Assembly (NCBI RefSeq): GCF_002086275.1
Contig: NZ_MVHT01000021.1
Coordinates: forward strand, 1-64,000
Source: Mycobacterium intermedium
Lineage (GTDB): Bacteria > Actinomycetota > Actinomycetes > Mycobacteriales > Mycobacteriaceae
DNA: 64,000 bases
Direction of reading: 5' to 3'
Both the position numbers and the translations under genes were made by a program. Under the pieces are notes generated by a model. The model saw only the letters and a program-made list of their open reading frames with translations. It made no database searches and was not told the DNA's origin. Positions 37,653 through 46,196 of the stretch are shown here, piece by piece. Each line of letters starts with the position of its first letter. Positions within the stretch are counted from its first letter, which is position 1.

Positions 37653-39443
37653 ATGCCTAGCCTGAGCGAAGTACCCGGCGTCGGAAAGATCCAGCAATAC
37701 GTCGAACGCGGCGCAGCCGAACTGCACTATGTGCGCAAGATCTTCGAAGCGGGAGCCTTCCGGCTCGAGTCGCCGCTCAAGACCGCAGCCATGGCGGCCG
37801 AGCTCGCGAAGTGGGGCGAATTCGGCATGCTGCCGTCGTTGAACGCCCGGCGCCATCCCGACGCGCGGGCCGTCATCGACGAGGAAGGCCACATCACCTA
37901 CAAAGAACTCGACGAAGCCGCGCACGCGGTGGCTAACGGCCTGATCGAGAAGGGCATCAAGCCCGGCGACGGCGTCGCAATCCTGGCCCGCAACACCCGG
38001 TGGTTTGTCATCGCCAACTATGGCGCCGCCCGCGCCGGCGCCCGCATCATCCTGCTCAACAGCGAATTCTCCGGCCCGCAGATCAAGGAGGTGTCGGAGC
38101 GCGAGGGCGCCAAGCTGATCATCTACGACGACGAATACACCAAGTCCGTCAGCAAAGCCGAGCCGGAACTGGGTTTCCTGCGCGCGCTGGGCCACAACCC
38201 GGACAGCGACGAGGATTCGGGCAGCGATCACGAGACGCTGGCCGAGCTGATCGAGCGCAGCAGCAAAGAGCCTGCGCCGAAGGCGAGCAAGCACGCCTCG
38301 ATCATCATCCTGACCAGCGGTACCACCGGCACCCCCAAGGGCGCCAACCGCAGCACGCCGCCCACCCTGGCGCCGGTCGGCGGCATCCTGTCGCACGTGC
38401 CGTTCAAGGCCAACGAGATCACCTCGCTACCGGCGCCCATGTTCCACGCGCTGGGCTACCTGCACGCCACCATCGCGATGTTCCTCGGCTCCACGCTGGT
38501 GTTGCGCCGCAAGTTCAAGCCGGCGCTGGTGCTCGAAGACCTGGAAAAGCACAAGGCGACCGCCATGGTGGTGGTGCCGGTGATGCTGTCGCGGTTGCTG
38601 GACACGATCGAGAAGATGGACAAGAAGCCCGACCTCTCGCACCTGAAGATCATCTTCGTCTCCGGGTCGCAGCTGGGTGCCGAGCTGGCGCAGCGGGCGC
38701 TGAAAGACTTCGGCCCGGTCATCTACAACATGTACGGATCCACCGAGATCGCGTTCGCGACCATCGCCGGGCCCAAGGACCTGGAAAAGAACCCGGCCAC
38801 GGTCGGCCCGGTGGTCAAGGGCGTGAAGGTCAAGATCCTCGACGACAACGGCAAGGAGAAACCGCAGGGCGAGGTCGGACGGATCTTCGTCGGCAACGCC
38901 TTCCCGTTCGAGGGCTACACCGGCGGCGGCCACAAGGAGATCGTCGACGGCTTGATGTCTTCGGGCGACGTCGGCTACTTCGACGAGGACGGCCTGCTCT
39001 ACGTCAGCGGCCGCGACGACGAGATGATTGTGTCCGGCGGTGAGAACGTGTTCCCCGCCGAGGTCGAGGACCTGATCAGCGGCCACGAGGACGTCATAGA
39101 GGCCACCGCGATCGGGGTCGACGACAAGGAATGGGGCCACCGGCTGCGTGCCTTCGTGGTCAAGAAGGAGGGCTCCGACCTCGACGAGGACGCGATCAAG
39201 CACTATGTCCGCGATCACCTGGCGCGTTACAAGGTGCCGCGCGAAGTGATCTTCCTCGACGAGTTGCCCCGCAACCCGACCGGCAAGATCCTCAAGCGCG
39301 AGCTGCGCGAGTTGGATGTCGATGACAAGGACAAGGCGAAGGACAAAGCCAAGGACCTGGGCAAGGACTCCAAGAAGACTTCCGACAAGGGCTCCGAGGA
39401 CACGGGTTCCGAGGACAAGGGCTCCGACGAGGCCGCCGGCTAG
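37653..39443 (+). CDS. fadD2: Fatty-acid-CoA ligase FadD2
   Basis: 596 residues, AMP-forming acyl-CoA synthetase. The P-loop ILTSGTTGTPKGANRS is at about residues 217-232, MYGSTE at about 360, the hinge SGRDDEMIVSGGENVFP at about 452, and the catalytic Lys in NPTGKILKRELR near 550. The last ~45 residues are a low-complexity Lys/Asp/Ser/Glu tail with repeated KDKAKDKAKD, longer than in M. tuberculosis FadD2 (560 residues). The ATG at 37653 is chosen from homologues; GGTGAGGA is very close upstream. Divergent from the primase-polymerase gene. Confidence 0.92.
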   Translation: MPSLSEVPGVGKIQQYVERGAAELHYVRKIFEAGAFRLESPLKTAAMAAELAKWGEFGMLPSLNARRHPDARAVIDEEGHITYKELDEAAHAVANGLIEKGIKPGDGVAILARNTRWFVIANYGAARAGARIILLNSEFSGPQIKEVSEREGAKLIIYDDEYTKSVSKAEPELGFLRALGHNPDSDEDSGSDHETLAELIERSSKEPAPKASKHASIIILTSGTTGTPKGANRSTPPTLAPVGGILSHVPFKANEITSLPAPMFHALGYLHATIAMFLGSTLVLRRKFKPALVLEDLEKHKATAMVVVPVMLSRLLDTIEKMDKKPDLSHLKIIFVSGSQLGAELAQRALKDFGPVIYNMYGSTEIAFATIAGPKDLEKNPATVGPVVKGVKVKILDDNGKEKPQGEVGRIFVGNAFPFEGYTGGGHKEIVDGLMSSGDVGYFDEDGLLYVSGRDDEMIVSGGENVFPAEVEDLISGHEDVIEATAIGVDDKEWGHRLRAFVVKKEGSDLDEDAIKHYVRDHLARYKVPREVIFLDELPRNPTGKILKRELRELDVDDKDKAKDKAKDLGKDSKKTSDKGSEDTGSEDKGSDEAAG

Positions 39444-39453
39444 CTCCGTCTGC

Positions 39454-39792
39454 TCACCCGCCGGTGCGTCGCGCCTGGACGACGTGGGTGATCTGGGCTG
39501 CGAGCCTGGGGTCGATCAACAACTGCTCGATGAGCGCGCTGATGACTTCTTGGCCGGTGACGCGCGCGACGCCGAGCCGATCGGCGGCCTGGCGCTGCCA
39601 GATGTCCAGGGCTCGATGCGTGGCGGGAGAGAGGTCAACCGTGCGCCGGGTGCGTTGATTTCGCGCGGGCGGATTCGGCCTGGCCGGCACGTGTGGTTGG
39701 CGGGCGAGCGCGAAACGTTCGGTCGATGCACCGTCCAGCGGGGGGCCCGCGGCACCCGTGTGCGCGCGGAATGGGCCGATGCTGTGTGCCAT
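39454..39792 (-). CDS. Small DNA-binding-like protein (possible ribbon-helix-helix)
   Basis: 112 residues. The first half is disordered-looking, rich in Pro, Arg and Ala. The second half has RRTVDLSPATHRALDIWQ, then VTGQEVISALIEQLLIDPRL, a beta-strand followed by two helices as in ribbon-helix-helix partition or antitoxin proteins. The family name is not certain. It is convergent with fadD2 (10 bp between the stops) and has no toxin gene next to it. The start ATG at 39792 is the first in frame. Confidence 0.68.
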   Translation of the reverse strand: MAHSIGPFRAHTGAAGPPLDGASTERFALARQPHVPARPNPPARNQRTRRTVDLSPATHRALDIWQRQAADRLGVARVTGQEVISALIEQLLIDPRLAAQITHVVQARRTGG

Positions 39793-40135
39793 GTGAGGTC
39801 CTCCCGGAGCGATCCGTAAGTCAGTGTAGGTTCGCTACCTGAACCTTTCCTGTACGCCGATTCGCGAGAATTTCACTGTCGCCAGCAAACCCGACGACGC
39901 GGTGTTTCATAAAGTCGCTGACCACTTATTGGCAGAAATACTTGGGTACGGACCTCAGTAGCTCAGTAGGCGGCATTGACCTGCGACGATACTAGTCTCA
40001 TTTACTGACAGCAAATACGTAGAGGCAAATTTCCAGGGCGAATATACAGCCGAATCCAATGCTATTTCCATGGTGTAGATAGCAATTTCTGAATAGCGTT
40101 TGTGGTGTCGAACGAAGTCTTGAAAGGAGTTGTCG
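39793..40135. other. Intergenic region of lower GC, no gene seen
   Basis: 343 bp without a convincing gene. It is clearly more AT-rich than its surroundings, especially 39995-40100. It holds a tandem 8-bp repeat CTCAGTAG at 39954-39969, possible promoter elements for the secreted protein downstream, and AAAGGAG at 40123-40129 as its ribosome site. A minus-strand frame across it (39955-40308) looks non-coding. Confidence 0.6.
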
Positions 40136-40459
40136 ATGTTCCCGAAGTTGCTGTCACCGCGGTCGATTCGCCGCGCGGCCACAGTCGCGCTGGGTTCCGG
40201 CGCGCTCAGCGCGGCGATGCTGTTCGGTGCCGTGCCCAGCGCGCAGGCCGCGCCCCCGTCTCCCGTCGCCGGCGTCGCGATGGCCGGGCCGCATGGCGGC
40301 GCGGGCATTCCCGAAAGTCCCGCCCACGTCGTCCCCGCCGGCCACGGCTGGGGTCATGGGCATGGCTGGGGTGGTCACGGCGGCTGGCACCGCGGTGGCT
40401 TTGGCCACGGCTGGGGTCACGGGTGGGGCCACCGGCGCTGGTGGCACTGGTGGTGGTGA
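40136..40459 (+). CDS. Small secreted His/Gly/Trp-rich protein
   Basis: 107 residues. A Sec signal peptide with Arg-rich start (RSIRRAATVALGSGALSAAM) ends at a likely AQA-A cleavage site near residue 39. The mature part goes from Ala/Pro-rich to a strongly repetitive C-terminus of Gly, His, Trp and Arg (GWGHGHGWGGHGGWHRGGFG and onward) ending WHWWW. Such His-rich tails can bind Cu, Zn, Ni or heme; this is inference. AAAGGAG is six bases before the ATG at 40136, preferred over the TTG at 40130. A 20-bp hairpin terminator follows. Confidence 0.78.
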   Translation: MFPKLLSPRSIRRAATVALGSGALSAAMLFGAVPSAQAAPPSPVAGVAMAGPHGGAGIPESPAHVVPAGHGWGHGHGWGGHGGWHRGGFGHGWGHGWGHRRWWHWWW

Positions 40460-40475
40460 GCCGCCGATCACCCGC

Positions 40476-40533
40476 CGAGCAGACGCAAACTCGTACAAAA
40501 TCAACCGATTTGATACGAGTTTGCGTCTGCTCG
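40476..40533. terminator. Bidirectional terminator, 20-bp perfect stem
   Basis: Arms 40476-40495 (begins CGAGCAGACGCAAA) and 40514-40533 are perfectly complementary over 20 bp. The 18-base loop can fold further (AAATC/GATTT). It lies 16 bp after the secreted-protein stop and 10 bp beyond the convergent fadE6 stop, so it separates the two. Confidence 0.85.
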
Positions 40534-40543
40534 CCGGTGAAGG

Positions 40544-42727
40544 TTACGGGTCGCGGGGCAGGCCCAGCAGCCGTTCGGCGATGATGTTGAGCTGCACCTC
40601 CGACGTCCCGCCGTAGATCGTCGTGGCCCGGCTCGCCAACAGGTACTCACCCCATTTGCCCGGCAGTTGCTTGGTGTCGCCGATCGCGGCGTCGCTGCCT
40701 AAGGAGGCGACCGCGAACTCGGCGTAACCCTGCCCGGTGCGCATCGACAACAGCTTGGAGATCGCAGCCGAGGGCATTGGGTCGCCACCTGCCAGCGTCA
40801 ACAGCGTCGAGCGCAGGTTGAGCAATTTGGCGGCATGACCTTCGGCGATCAGTTGCCCGGCCCGGTGCCTGGCCACCTGGTCGAATTGCCCGTCCCGGAC
40901 GAACTCGACGAACTGCGGCAGGCTGGCCAGGAAGTTCGCGTCGCTGCTGCCTATCGACACCCGCTCGGCGGTCAGGGTGTTGCGGCTGACCTCCCAGCCC
41001 CGGTTGACGTCGCCCAAGACGCAGTCGTCGGGCACGAACACGTCGTCGAGGTAGACGGTGTTGAACATCGCGTTGCCGGTCAGTTCGCGCAGCGGCTTTA
41101 CCTGCACGCCTTCGCTTTTCATGTCCAGCAGGAAGTATGTGATGCCGTTGTGCTTTGGCGCCGACGGGTCCGTTCTGGCCAGCAACGCACCCCACTGCGA
41201 GTACTGGGCGGCGGTGGTCCAGATCTTCTGGCCGGTGATGCGCCAGCCGCCGTCCACCTTGGTGGCCTTGGTGGAGAGGCCCGCCAGGTCGGAACCGGCG
41301 CCGGGCTCGGAGAACAACTGGCACCAGAAGATTTCGCCACGGAAGGTCGGCGGCAGGAAGCGCTGCTTTTGCTCCTCGGTTCCGAACGCGACGATCGACG
41401 GGACGATCCATGCGGCGATGGCCAGCTGCGGCCGCTTGACCCGTCCGTGGTCGAATTCCTGCGCGATGATAATCTGCTCGACCGGGCTGGCCGCGCGTCC
41501 CCACGGCTTGGGCAGATACGGCAGTCCCCAGCCGCCTTCGGCGATGGCGGCAGGGCGTTCCTCGCGCGGCAACGCCTTCAACGCGGCCACCTCGGCCCGG
41601 ATCTCGGCCCGCAGCTTGTCGGTCTCGGGATCCAGGTCGACGTCCACCGCCCGCAGGCCCGTGGTCGTGGCCGTGTCGACGACCTTTTGCGGGTACTCCG
41701 ACGAGCGGCCGAAGCCGGCGGTCAGGATCAGCGCGCGGCGGTAGTAGACGTTGGTGTCGTGCTCCCAGGTGAAGCCGATGCCGCCGTGCACCTGAATGCA
41801 GTCCTGCGTGCAGCGTTGCGCGGCCGCCGGTGCCAGGGTGGCCGCCACCGCCGCCGCGAAGTCGACGTCGCCCTCCTTCGGGCTGTCCTCGTCGAGCGCG
41901 CGTGCGGCGTCCCACACCGCGGCCGTGGCGCGCTCGGTATCGGCGATCATCTCGGCGCACTTGTGCTTGATGGCCTGGAACTGCCCGATCGGCCGGCCGA
42001 ACTGCTCGCGGATCTTGGCGTATGCGGCTGCCGTATCGGTGGCCCACCGCGCCACGCCCACCGCCTCTGCCGACAGCAGGGTGGTGATCAGCGCGTGAGC
42101 GTTGGCCTGGCTCAGGTTGCTCAGCACCGCGTCGTCGCCGACCTCGACGGCGTTGGCCCGCACGTCGGCGATCGGCCGCAGCGGATCGATGCTGGTCACC
42201 GGCTCGATCTCGAGCTCGTCGGCCTGCAGCACCACCCATTCCTCGCCGCTGTCGATCGCTACGGGCAGCACCAGAACGGACGCCTGAGCGGCCGCGGGAA
42301 CGGCGCGAGCCTCGCCGCGGATCACCAGCACGTCGCCGTGGCGAGTCGCGGTCAGCCCGGAACCCAGCGCGTAGGCGGCGATCATGGCACCAGACGCCAG
42401 CTCGGCCAGCACCTTGGCTTCCGGGTCGTGCGCGGCGATCAGCGCGCTGGCGATGGCCGACGGCACGAACGGGCCGGGTACCGCCCCGTAGCCGAACTCG
42501 GCGAGCACGATGGCCAGTTCGAGGATTCCAAAGCCTTGTCCGCCGACGGATTCGGCGAGATGAACGCCCTGCAAGCCCTGGTCGGCCGCGGCCTGCCAGT
42601 ACGGCGGCGGGTTCTCCAAGGGGGTTTCCAGAGCCTGGTGCAGCACCTCGGCGGGGGCGACCCGCGCGACCAGCGAGCGGACCGAATCGGCCAGGTCTTG
42701 ATGTTCAGGAATTACCGCGATCGGCAT
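40544..42727 (-). CDS. fadE6: Acyl-CoA dehydrogenase FadE6 (fused two-domain form)
   Basis: 727 residues consisting of two acyl-CoA dehydrogenase modules. The N-terminal module (about 1-370) has DLADSVRSLVARVAP and QVHGGIGFTWEHDTNVYYRR. The C-terminal module (about 375-727) has FSEPGAGSDLAGLSTKA, TGQKIWTTAAQYSQWG and the terminal SRATTIYGGTSEVQLNIIAERLLGLP. Fusion of two ACAD units in one chain, where other systems use alpha2-beta2 pairs, is known for FadE6. The ATG at 42727 with GGAAGG upstream is preferred over the frame start at 42784. It follows the hydroxyacid dehydrogenase on the same strand. Confidence 0.93.
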   Translation of the reverse strand: MPIAVIPEHQDLADSVRSLVARVAPAEVLHQALETPLENPPPYWQAAADQGLQGVHLAESVGGQGFGILELAIVLAEFGYGAVPGPFVPSAIASALIAAHDPEAKVLAELASGAMIAAYALGSGLTATRHGDVLVIRGEARAVPAAAQASVLVLPVAIDSGEEWVVLQADELEIEPVTSIDPLRPIADVRANAVEVGDDAVLSNLSQANAHALITTLLSAEAVGVARWATDTAAAYAKIREQFGRPIGQFQAIKHKCAEMIADTERATAAVWDAARALDEDSPKEGDVDFAAAVAATLAPAAAQRCTQDCIQVHGGIGFTWEHDTNVYYRRALILTAGFGRSSEYPQKVVDTATTTGLRAVDVDLDPETDKLRAEIRAEVAALKALPREERPAAIAEGGWGLPYLPKPWGRAASPVEQIIIAQEFDHGRVKRPQLAIAAWIVPSIVAFGTEEQKQRFLPPTFRGEIFWCQLFSEPGAGSDLAGLSTKATKVDGGWRITGQKIWTTAAQYSQWGALLARTDPSAPKHNGITYFLLDMKSEGVQVKPLRELTGNAMFNTVYLDDVFVPDDCVLGDVNRGWEVSRNTLTAERVSIGSSDANFLASLPQFVEFVRDGQFDQVARHRAGQLIAEGHAAKLLNLRSTLLTLAGGDPMPSAAISKLLSMRTGQGYAEFAVASLGSDAAIGDTKQLPGKWGEYLLASRATTIYGGTSEVQLNIIAERLLGLPRDP

Positions 42728-42785
42728 TGTTCGCCTTCCCTTACCTTCCCTTGCCTTCCCTGCCGGGGGGCCGGTCCCTTCCAAG

Positions 42786-43754
42786 CTAACAACCGGGTGG
42801 TTGGTGGACGACCGGGCCTACTAGGTTGGCCAGCGGTTCGCCGTCGCGCAGTCGCCGGCAGTTGGCGACGGCCTCGATGAGGTAGCGCCGCATGGTGTCG
42901 GCGGTGTACCAGCTCACGTGCGGCGTCAGCACCACGTTGTCCAGATCCAGCAGCCGGTTGTCGGGAGCCACCGGCTCCACTTCGAACACGTCGAGGCCCG
43001 CAGCCGCCAGCCGTCCCACCCGTAGCGCGTCGACCAGCGCGTTCTCATCGACGATGGCGCCACGCGACGTATTTACCAGCACCGCACTGGATTTCATCCG
43101 GGCCAGGGCGTTGGCGTCGAGCAGGTGGTGCGTGTCCGCGGTCAACGGCAGGTGCAGCGACACGACGTCGCTTTCCGCCAGCAGCACGTCGAACGGCCGC
43201 CACCCGGGCAGTCCGTCGTCGCCGGTGCTGGTGTGCAACACGGTGGCGCCCATCGCGGAAACGATCGCGGCGACACGCTTGGCGATGTTCCCGTAGCCGA
43301 CCAGTCCGACCGTGCAGGCACCGAGATCGCGTACCTACTCGCCGAGATCAGGGTCGACCGGCCAGCCGCGTCCGCGCCGGACGGCGTGGTCGAGTTGTCT
43401 GAGCCGGCGCAGCGCGGCGAGCATCAGCAACACCGTCCCCTCGGCAACCGATGGTGCGTTCGCGCCGGGCATGTTGGCCACCGCGATGCCGCATTCGGTC
43501 GCGGCAGCCACGTCGATGGTGTTCACCCCGGCGCCGAGCTTGTGTACCAGCCGCAGCCGCGTGCCCAACCGCAGGTCGGAACCCGTCAGCGGGCGCAGCA
43601 CGTGCCAGATCACCTCCGCGTCGGGCAACTCCCGATAGAAAGTCGCGTCGTCGTCTTCGGCGCACCATCGAACGTCGAGCCAATCCGCTTCCGGGGCAAG
43701 AAAATCCAGCACCTTCGCCCGGGGCACAAAGTGCGCGAGAACCCTCAGGCCCAC
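42786..43754 (-). pseudogene. D-isomer-specific 2-hydroxyacid dehydrogenase interrupted by one amber codon
   Basis: One continuous frame of 323 codons from the GTG at 43754 to the stop at 42786, broken only by TAG at 43337-43335. Before it: substrate-domain sequence (LAHFVPRAKVLDFL, VHKLGAGVNTIDVAAATECG, NMPGANAPSVAEGTVLLMLA). After it, in the same frame: the nucleotide-binding GLVGYGNIAKRVAAI, catalytic Arg in VNTSRGAIVDENAL, Glu in DVFEVEP and His in LTPHVSWYT. All active-site residues are intact, so the lesion is a single recent change or a sequencing error. The GTG overlaps the upstream hydrolase stop by 10 bp. Substrate unknown. Confidence 0.87.
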
Positions 43755-44860
43755 CGCTTGGCTATCCAGTCGGCGATGATGTCGGCCTGCTCGTCGCGCG
43801 CACCCGGCGTGGTGAAGTAATGGTCGGTGTCGACCGAGGTCTGTGCCTTGTCGGTGCTGGCGAGACCGTCGTAGATGCGCTGGGCATCGGACGGGAAAAC
43901 TCCCGTGTCGGCGTCGGCGTTGATCACCAGCGCCGGGCAGGTGATGCGGGCCAGGTGCGGCTCTGCCCTCGTTTGCGCCACCCGTAAGCTCCACATTCCC
44001 AACCAGTTGCGCAGCGTGCACGCCGCCGCGATGCCGCGGGCGGAACGGTTGGCCTTCGCCGGCGTGCCCGCATAGCACAGGTTGGGCGTTCGGTTGGTGG
44101 GCTCCAGGCTGGGGTCCACCATGCGGGGATCGGCCCAGGTCCGCATCACCGAGAACGGGCGATCCGAAAAACCGGCGGCGCGAATGCGTTTGAGCTCGGC
44201 CTCGGCCCAGTCGGTAATGGCGTGGTTGCGGGCGATCTGCGCAGCGCGGTAGCGGCTGACGAACTCGTCCGAATAGGGCGGGCCGTTGCGTTCATTGAAC
44301 AGGTCGAGGTCGGGATCAGTTGCGACGGGGTCGGTTTCGTCGACGACGGCACCGTCCATCCACGCGGTCAGCACATCTGGGCGCCCGAGGTGGGCAGCGG
44401 TGGCGACATACCCGTCGGCGGGGAGAAGCTCGTCGGCTCCCGCCGCCGGTCGCATCCCTTCCAGCGGCGTCACATTCGGCTCGACCGCCTGCGACTGGTA
44501 GGCGGCCATCAACGAACCACCGCCGGAATTGCCCAACAGCACAACCGTTTCCACGCCTTGCGTCTCGCGGAGCCAGCGCATTCCGACACCGATGTCGACC
44601 AAGGCGTGATCGAGAACGAAATCGGTTTCGAAGCCGCGAAACCGAGTGTTCCAGCCGAGGAAGCCGATACCGCGGGCGGCCATGAAGTCGGCGAGATAGT
44701 GCTCGGAGAAATCGATCTGGTAGTGCGTCGCGATCATCGCCACCTTGGGCTGGTGCCCCGCGCCTCGGTGGTAGAGCCCTTGGCAGGGATGACCGCCCGC
44801 GCCGGCGCGCGCGGCGGTGGGTGACGGCAGACCTACGAACTCTCTTGTGACGCTGGTCAA
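43745..44860 (-). CDS. Alpha/beta hydrolase (Rv0272c-like)
   Basis: 371 residues. The nucleophile elbow VVLLGNSGGGSLMAAYQ is at about residues 107-123 and the acid in ALVINADADTGVFPSDAQ. The His is in SVDTDHYFTTPGAR near the C-terminus. The core fold is that of a dienelactone hydrolase or thioesterase-like enzyme, with a helical cap between the nucleophile and the acid. No signal peptide. The TTG at 44860 lies one base after the TetR stop, with AAGGA upstream. It is probably in one transcript with the TetR gene before it and the dehydrogenase and fadE6 after it. Substrate unknown. Confidence 0.85.
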   Translation of the reverse strand: MTSVTREFVGLPSPTAARAGAGGHPCQGLYHRGAGHQPKVAMIATHYQIDFSEHYLADFMAARGIGFLGWNTRFRGFETDFVLDHALVDIGVGMRWLRETQGVETVVLLGNSGGGSLMAAYQSQAVEPNVTPLEGMRPAAGADELLPADGYVATAAHLGRPDVLTAWMDGAVVDETDPVATDPDLDLFNERNGPPYSDEFVSRYRAAQIARNHAITDWAEAELKRIRAAGFSDRPFSVMRTWADPRMVDPSLEPTNRTPNLCYAGTPAKANRSARGIAAACTLRNWLGMWSLRVAQTRAEPHLARITCPALVINADADTGVFPSDAQRIYDGLASTDKAQTSVDTDHYFTTPGARDEQADIIADWIAKRWA

Positions 44861-44861
44861 T

Positions 44862-45521
44862 TCAGTGATCCTTCTCGCCGTAGATGGCTCGGTAGTAGAT
44901 GTTGGCCAGGGTTCGGATGCAGGCTTGATCGTCGGGCTCGTCCGACCCGCTCAGCTGGATATAGCAGAACTGGTTGAACATCGCCACGATAGCTTGAGCC
45001 ACTAGCTGCGGATCGTCGCCGGGGCAGAAGCCTCGCGCCTGGGCGCGCCGGACCGATTCGGCGATGAAAGAGATGGGAATGGCACACATCTCGGCCCAGT
45101 ACTGCGCGAAGTCATCGTTGATCATCGCCAACTGCGACACGCTGATCACCTCGGCGAGTCGATGGCGGTAGGTGTGCCAGTGCGCGGCGGCGGCCTCGTA
45201 CGCCCGCTCGCGATCCGTCAGGCCGTGGCGGATGGCGCCGCGGGCCCGCTCGTTGGCCTCATCGCGGAAACGCAGCGCCCATTGCCGGACCATCGCCTCT
45301 TTGGAGTCGTAGTAGTTGTAGAAGGACGCCGCCGAGCGGCCCGCTTCGGCCGCGATGTCGGCGATGGTCGTGGCCAGGATGCCTTTGCGTGCGATGACCG
45401 TTCGCGCGGCGGCGTCGATGGCCGCTTGGGTCTGACGGCCCCGGTGGGTCGGGTAGGTGGGTACTTGGCCGGCAAGCCCGGACTCAGGAGGTGTCTCAGG
45501 CGCCTCAGATGCCGATGTCAA
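44862..45521 (-). CDS. TetR family regulator (Rv0273c-like)
   Basis: 219 residues. The TetR helix-turn-helix TTIADIAAEAGRSAASFYNYYDSKEAMV follows an N-terminal Pro/Ser-rich arm. The C-terminal domain has TYRHRLAEVISVSQLAMIND and IVAMFNQFCYIQLSG. I chose the TTG at 45521 because AGGAGG lies five bases upstream; the frame itself is open to 45539. It is divergent from the VOC gene, and a palindrome lies in the shared promoter, so autoregulation is likely. Probably controls the hydrolase genes that follow. Confidence 0.87.
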   Translation of the reverse strand: MTSASEAPETPPESGLAGQVPTYPTHRGRQTQAAIDAAARTVIARKGILATTIADIAAEAGRSAASFYNYYDSKEAMVRQWALRFRDEANERARGAIRHGLTDRERAYEAAAAHWHTYRHRLAEVISVSQLAMINDDFAQYWAEMCAIPISFIAESVRRAQARGFCPGDDPQLVAQAIVAMFNQFCYIQLSGSDEPDDQACIRTLANIYYRAIYGEKDH

Positions 45522-45542
45522 CGGCACCTCCTGGAACAAACT

Positions 45543-45562
45543 TGAATCTGATGTTAGATTCA
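45543..45562. promoter_or_regulatory. Operator candidate TGAATCT-N6-AGATTCA
   Basis: A perfect 7-bp inverted repeat with a 6-bp spacer lies in the 86-bp divergent region, 22 bp upstream of the TetR gene and 45 bp upstream of the VOC gene. Spacing and position fit an autoregulated TetR operator. Confidence 0.6.
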
Positions 45563-45607
45563 GATCTTAACCTAGGGGCCGCTGCACATGCTGCGAGGGG
45601 AGTCGCA

Positions 45608-46189
45608 ATGATCAAGCCGCACAACACCAACAAAGAATTCGAACTCGGCGGTATCAATCACGTCGCGTTGGTGTGTTCGGACATGGAGCGAACGGTCGAC
45701 TTCTACACCAACATCCTCGGGATGCCGCTGGTCAAATCGCTTGACCTGCCGTTCGGCCAGGGTCAGCACTTCTTCTTCGACGCGGGCAACGGTGACTGCG
45801 TCGCGTTCTTCTGGTTCAGGGACGCCCCCGACCGAGTCCCGGGCATCTCGTCGCCGGGCGCCATCCCGGGCATCGGCGATATCACCAGCGCGGTCAGCAG
45901 CCTCAACCACCTCGCCTTCCATGTCCCGCCGGAGAAGTTCGACGAATACCGGCAGCGGTTGAAGGACAAAGGCGTTCGGGTCGGCCCGGTGCTCAATCAC
46001 GACGAAAGCGAACTACAGGTTTCGGCAACCGTGCATCCCGGGGTGTACGTGCGCTCTTTCTACTTCCAGGATCCTGACGGCATAACGCTCGAGTTTGCCT
46101 GCTGGGTAAAGGAATTCACCGAGAGTGACACACAGGTTGTGCCCCGCACCGCGGCCGACCGGCGACCCGCGGCGGCCGCGAGCAGCTAG
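45608..46189 (+). CDS. VOC-fold (glyoxalase/extradiol dioxygenase-like) protein (Rv0274-like)
   Basis: 193 residues with two beta-alpha-beta-beta-beta units: the first at INHVALVCSDMERTVDFYTNILG, the second at LNHLAFHVPPEKFDEY, and the C-terminal YFQDPDGITLEFACWV. The His/His/Glu metal ligands of the vicinal-oxygen-chelate fold are in place (NHVAL, NHLAF, LEFA). The ATG at 45608 is preceded by GAGGGGAG. The frame is open further upstream but without family support. The reaction is unknown; dioxygenase or isomerase are both possible. Confidence 0.87.
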   Translation: MIKPHNTNKEFELGGINHVALVCSDMERTVDFYTNILGMPLVKSLDLPFGQGQHFFFDAGNGDCVAFFWFRDAPDRVPGISSPGAIPGIGDITSAVSSLNHLAFHVPPEKFDEYRQRLKDKGVRVGPVLNHDESELQVSATVHPGVYVRSFYFQDPDGITLEFACWVKEFTESDTQVVPRTAADRRPAAAASS

Positions 46190-46196
46190 GCCGGGA

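Noticed and set aside
39953..40010. GTAGCTCAGTAGG resembles the D-arm of a tRNA
   Set aside because: No acceptor stem pairs around it and no T-arm (GGTTCGA-like) follows at the right distance; it is part of an 8-bp tandem repeat.
39955..40308. 117-codon minus-strand frame opposite the secreted-protein gene
   Set aside because: It lies antisense to a gene with clear signal peptide and ribosome site, and its sequence shows no protein features.
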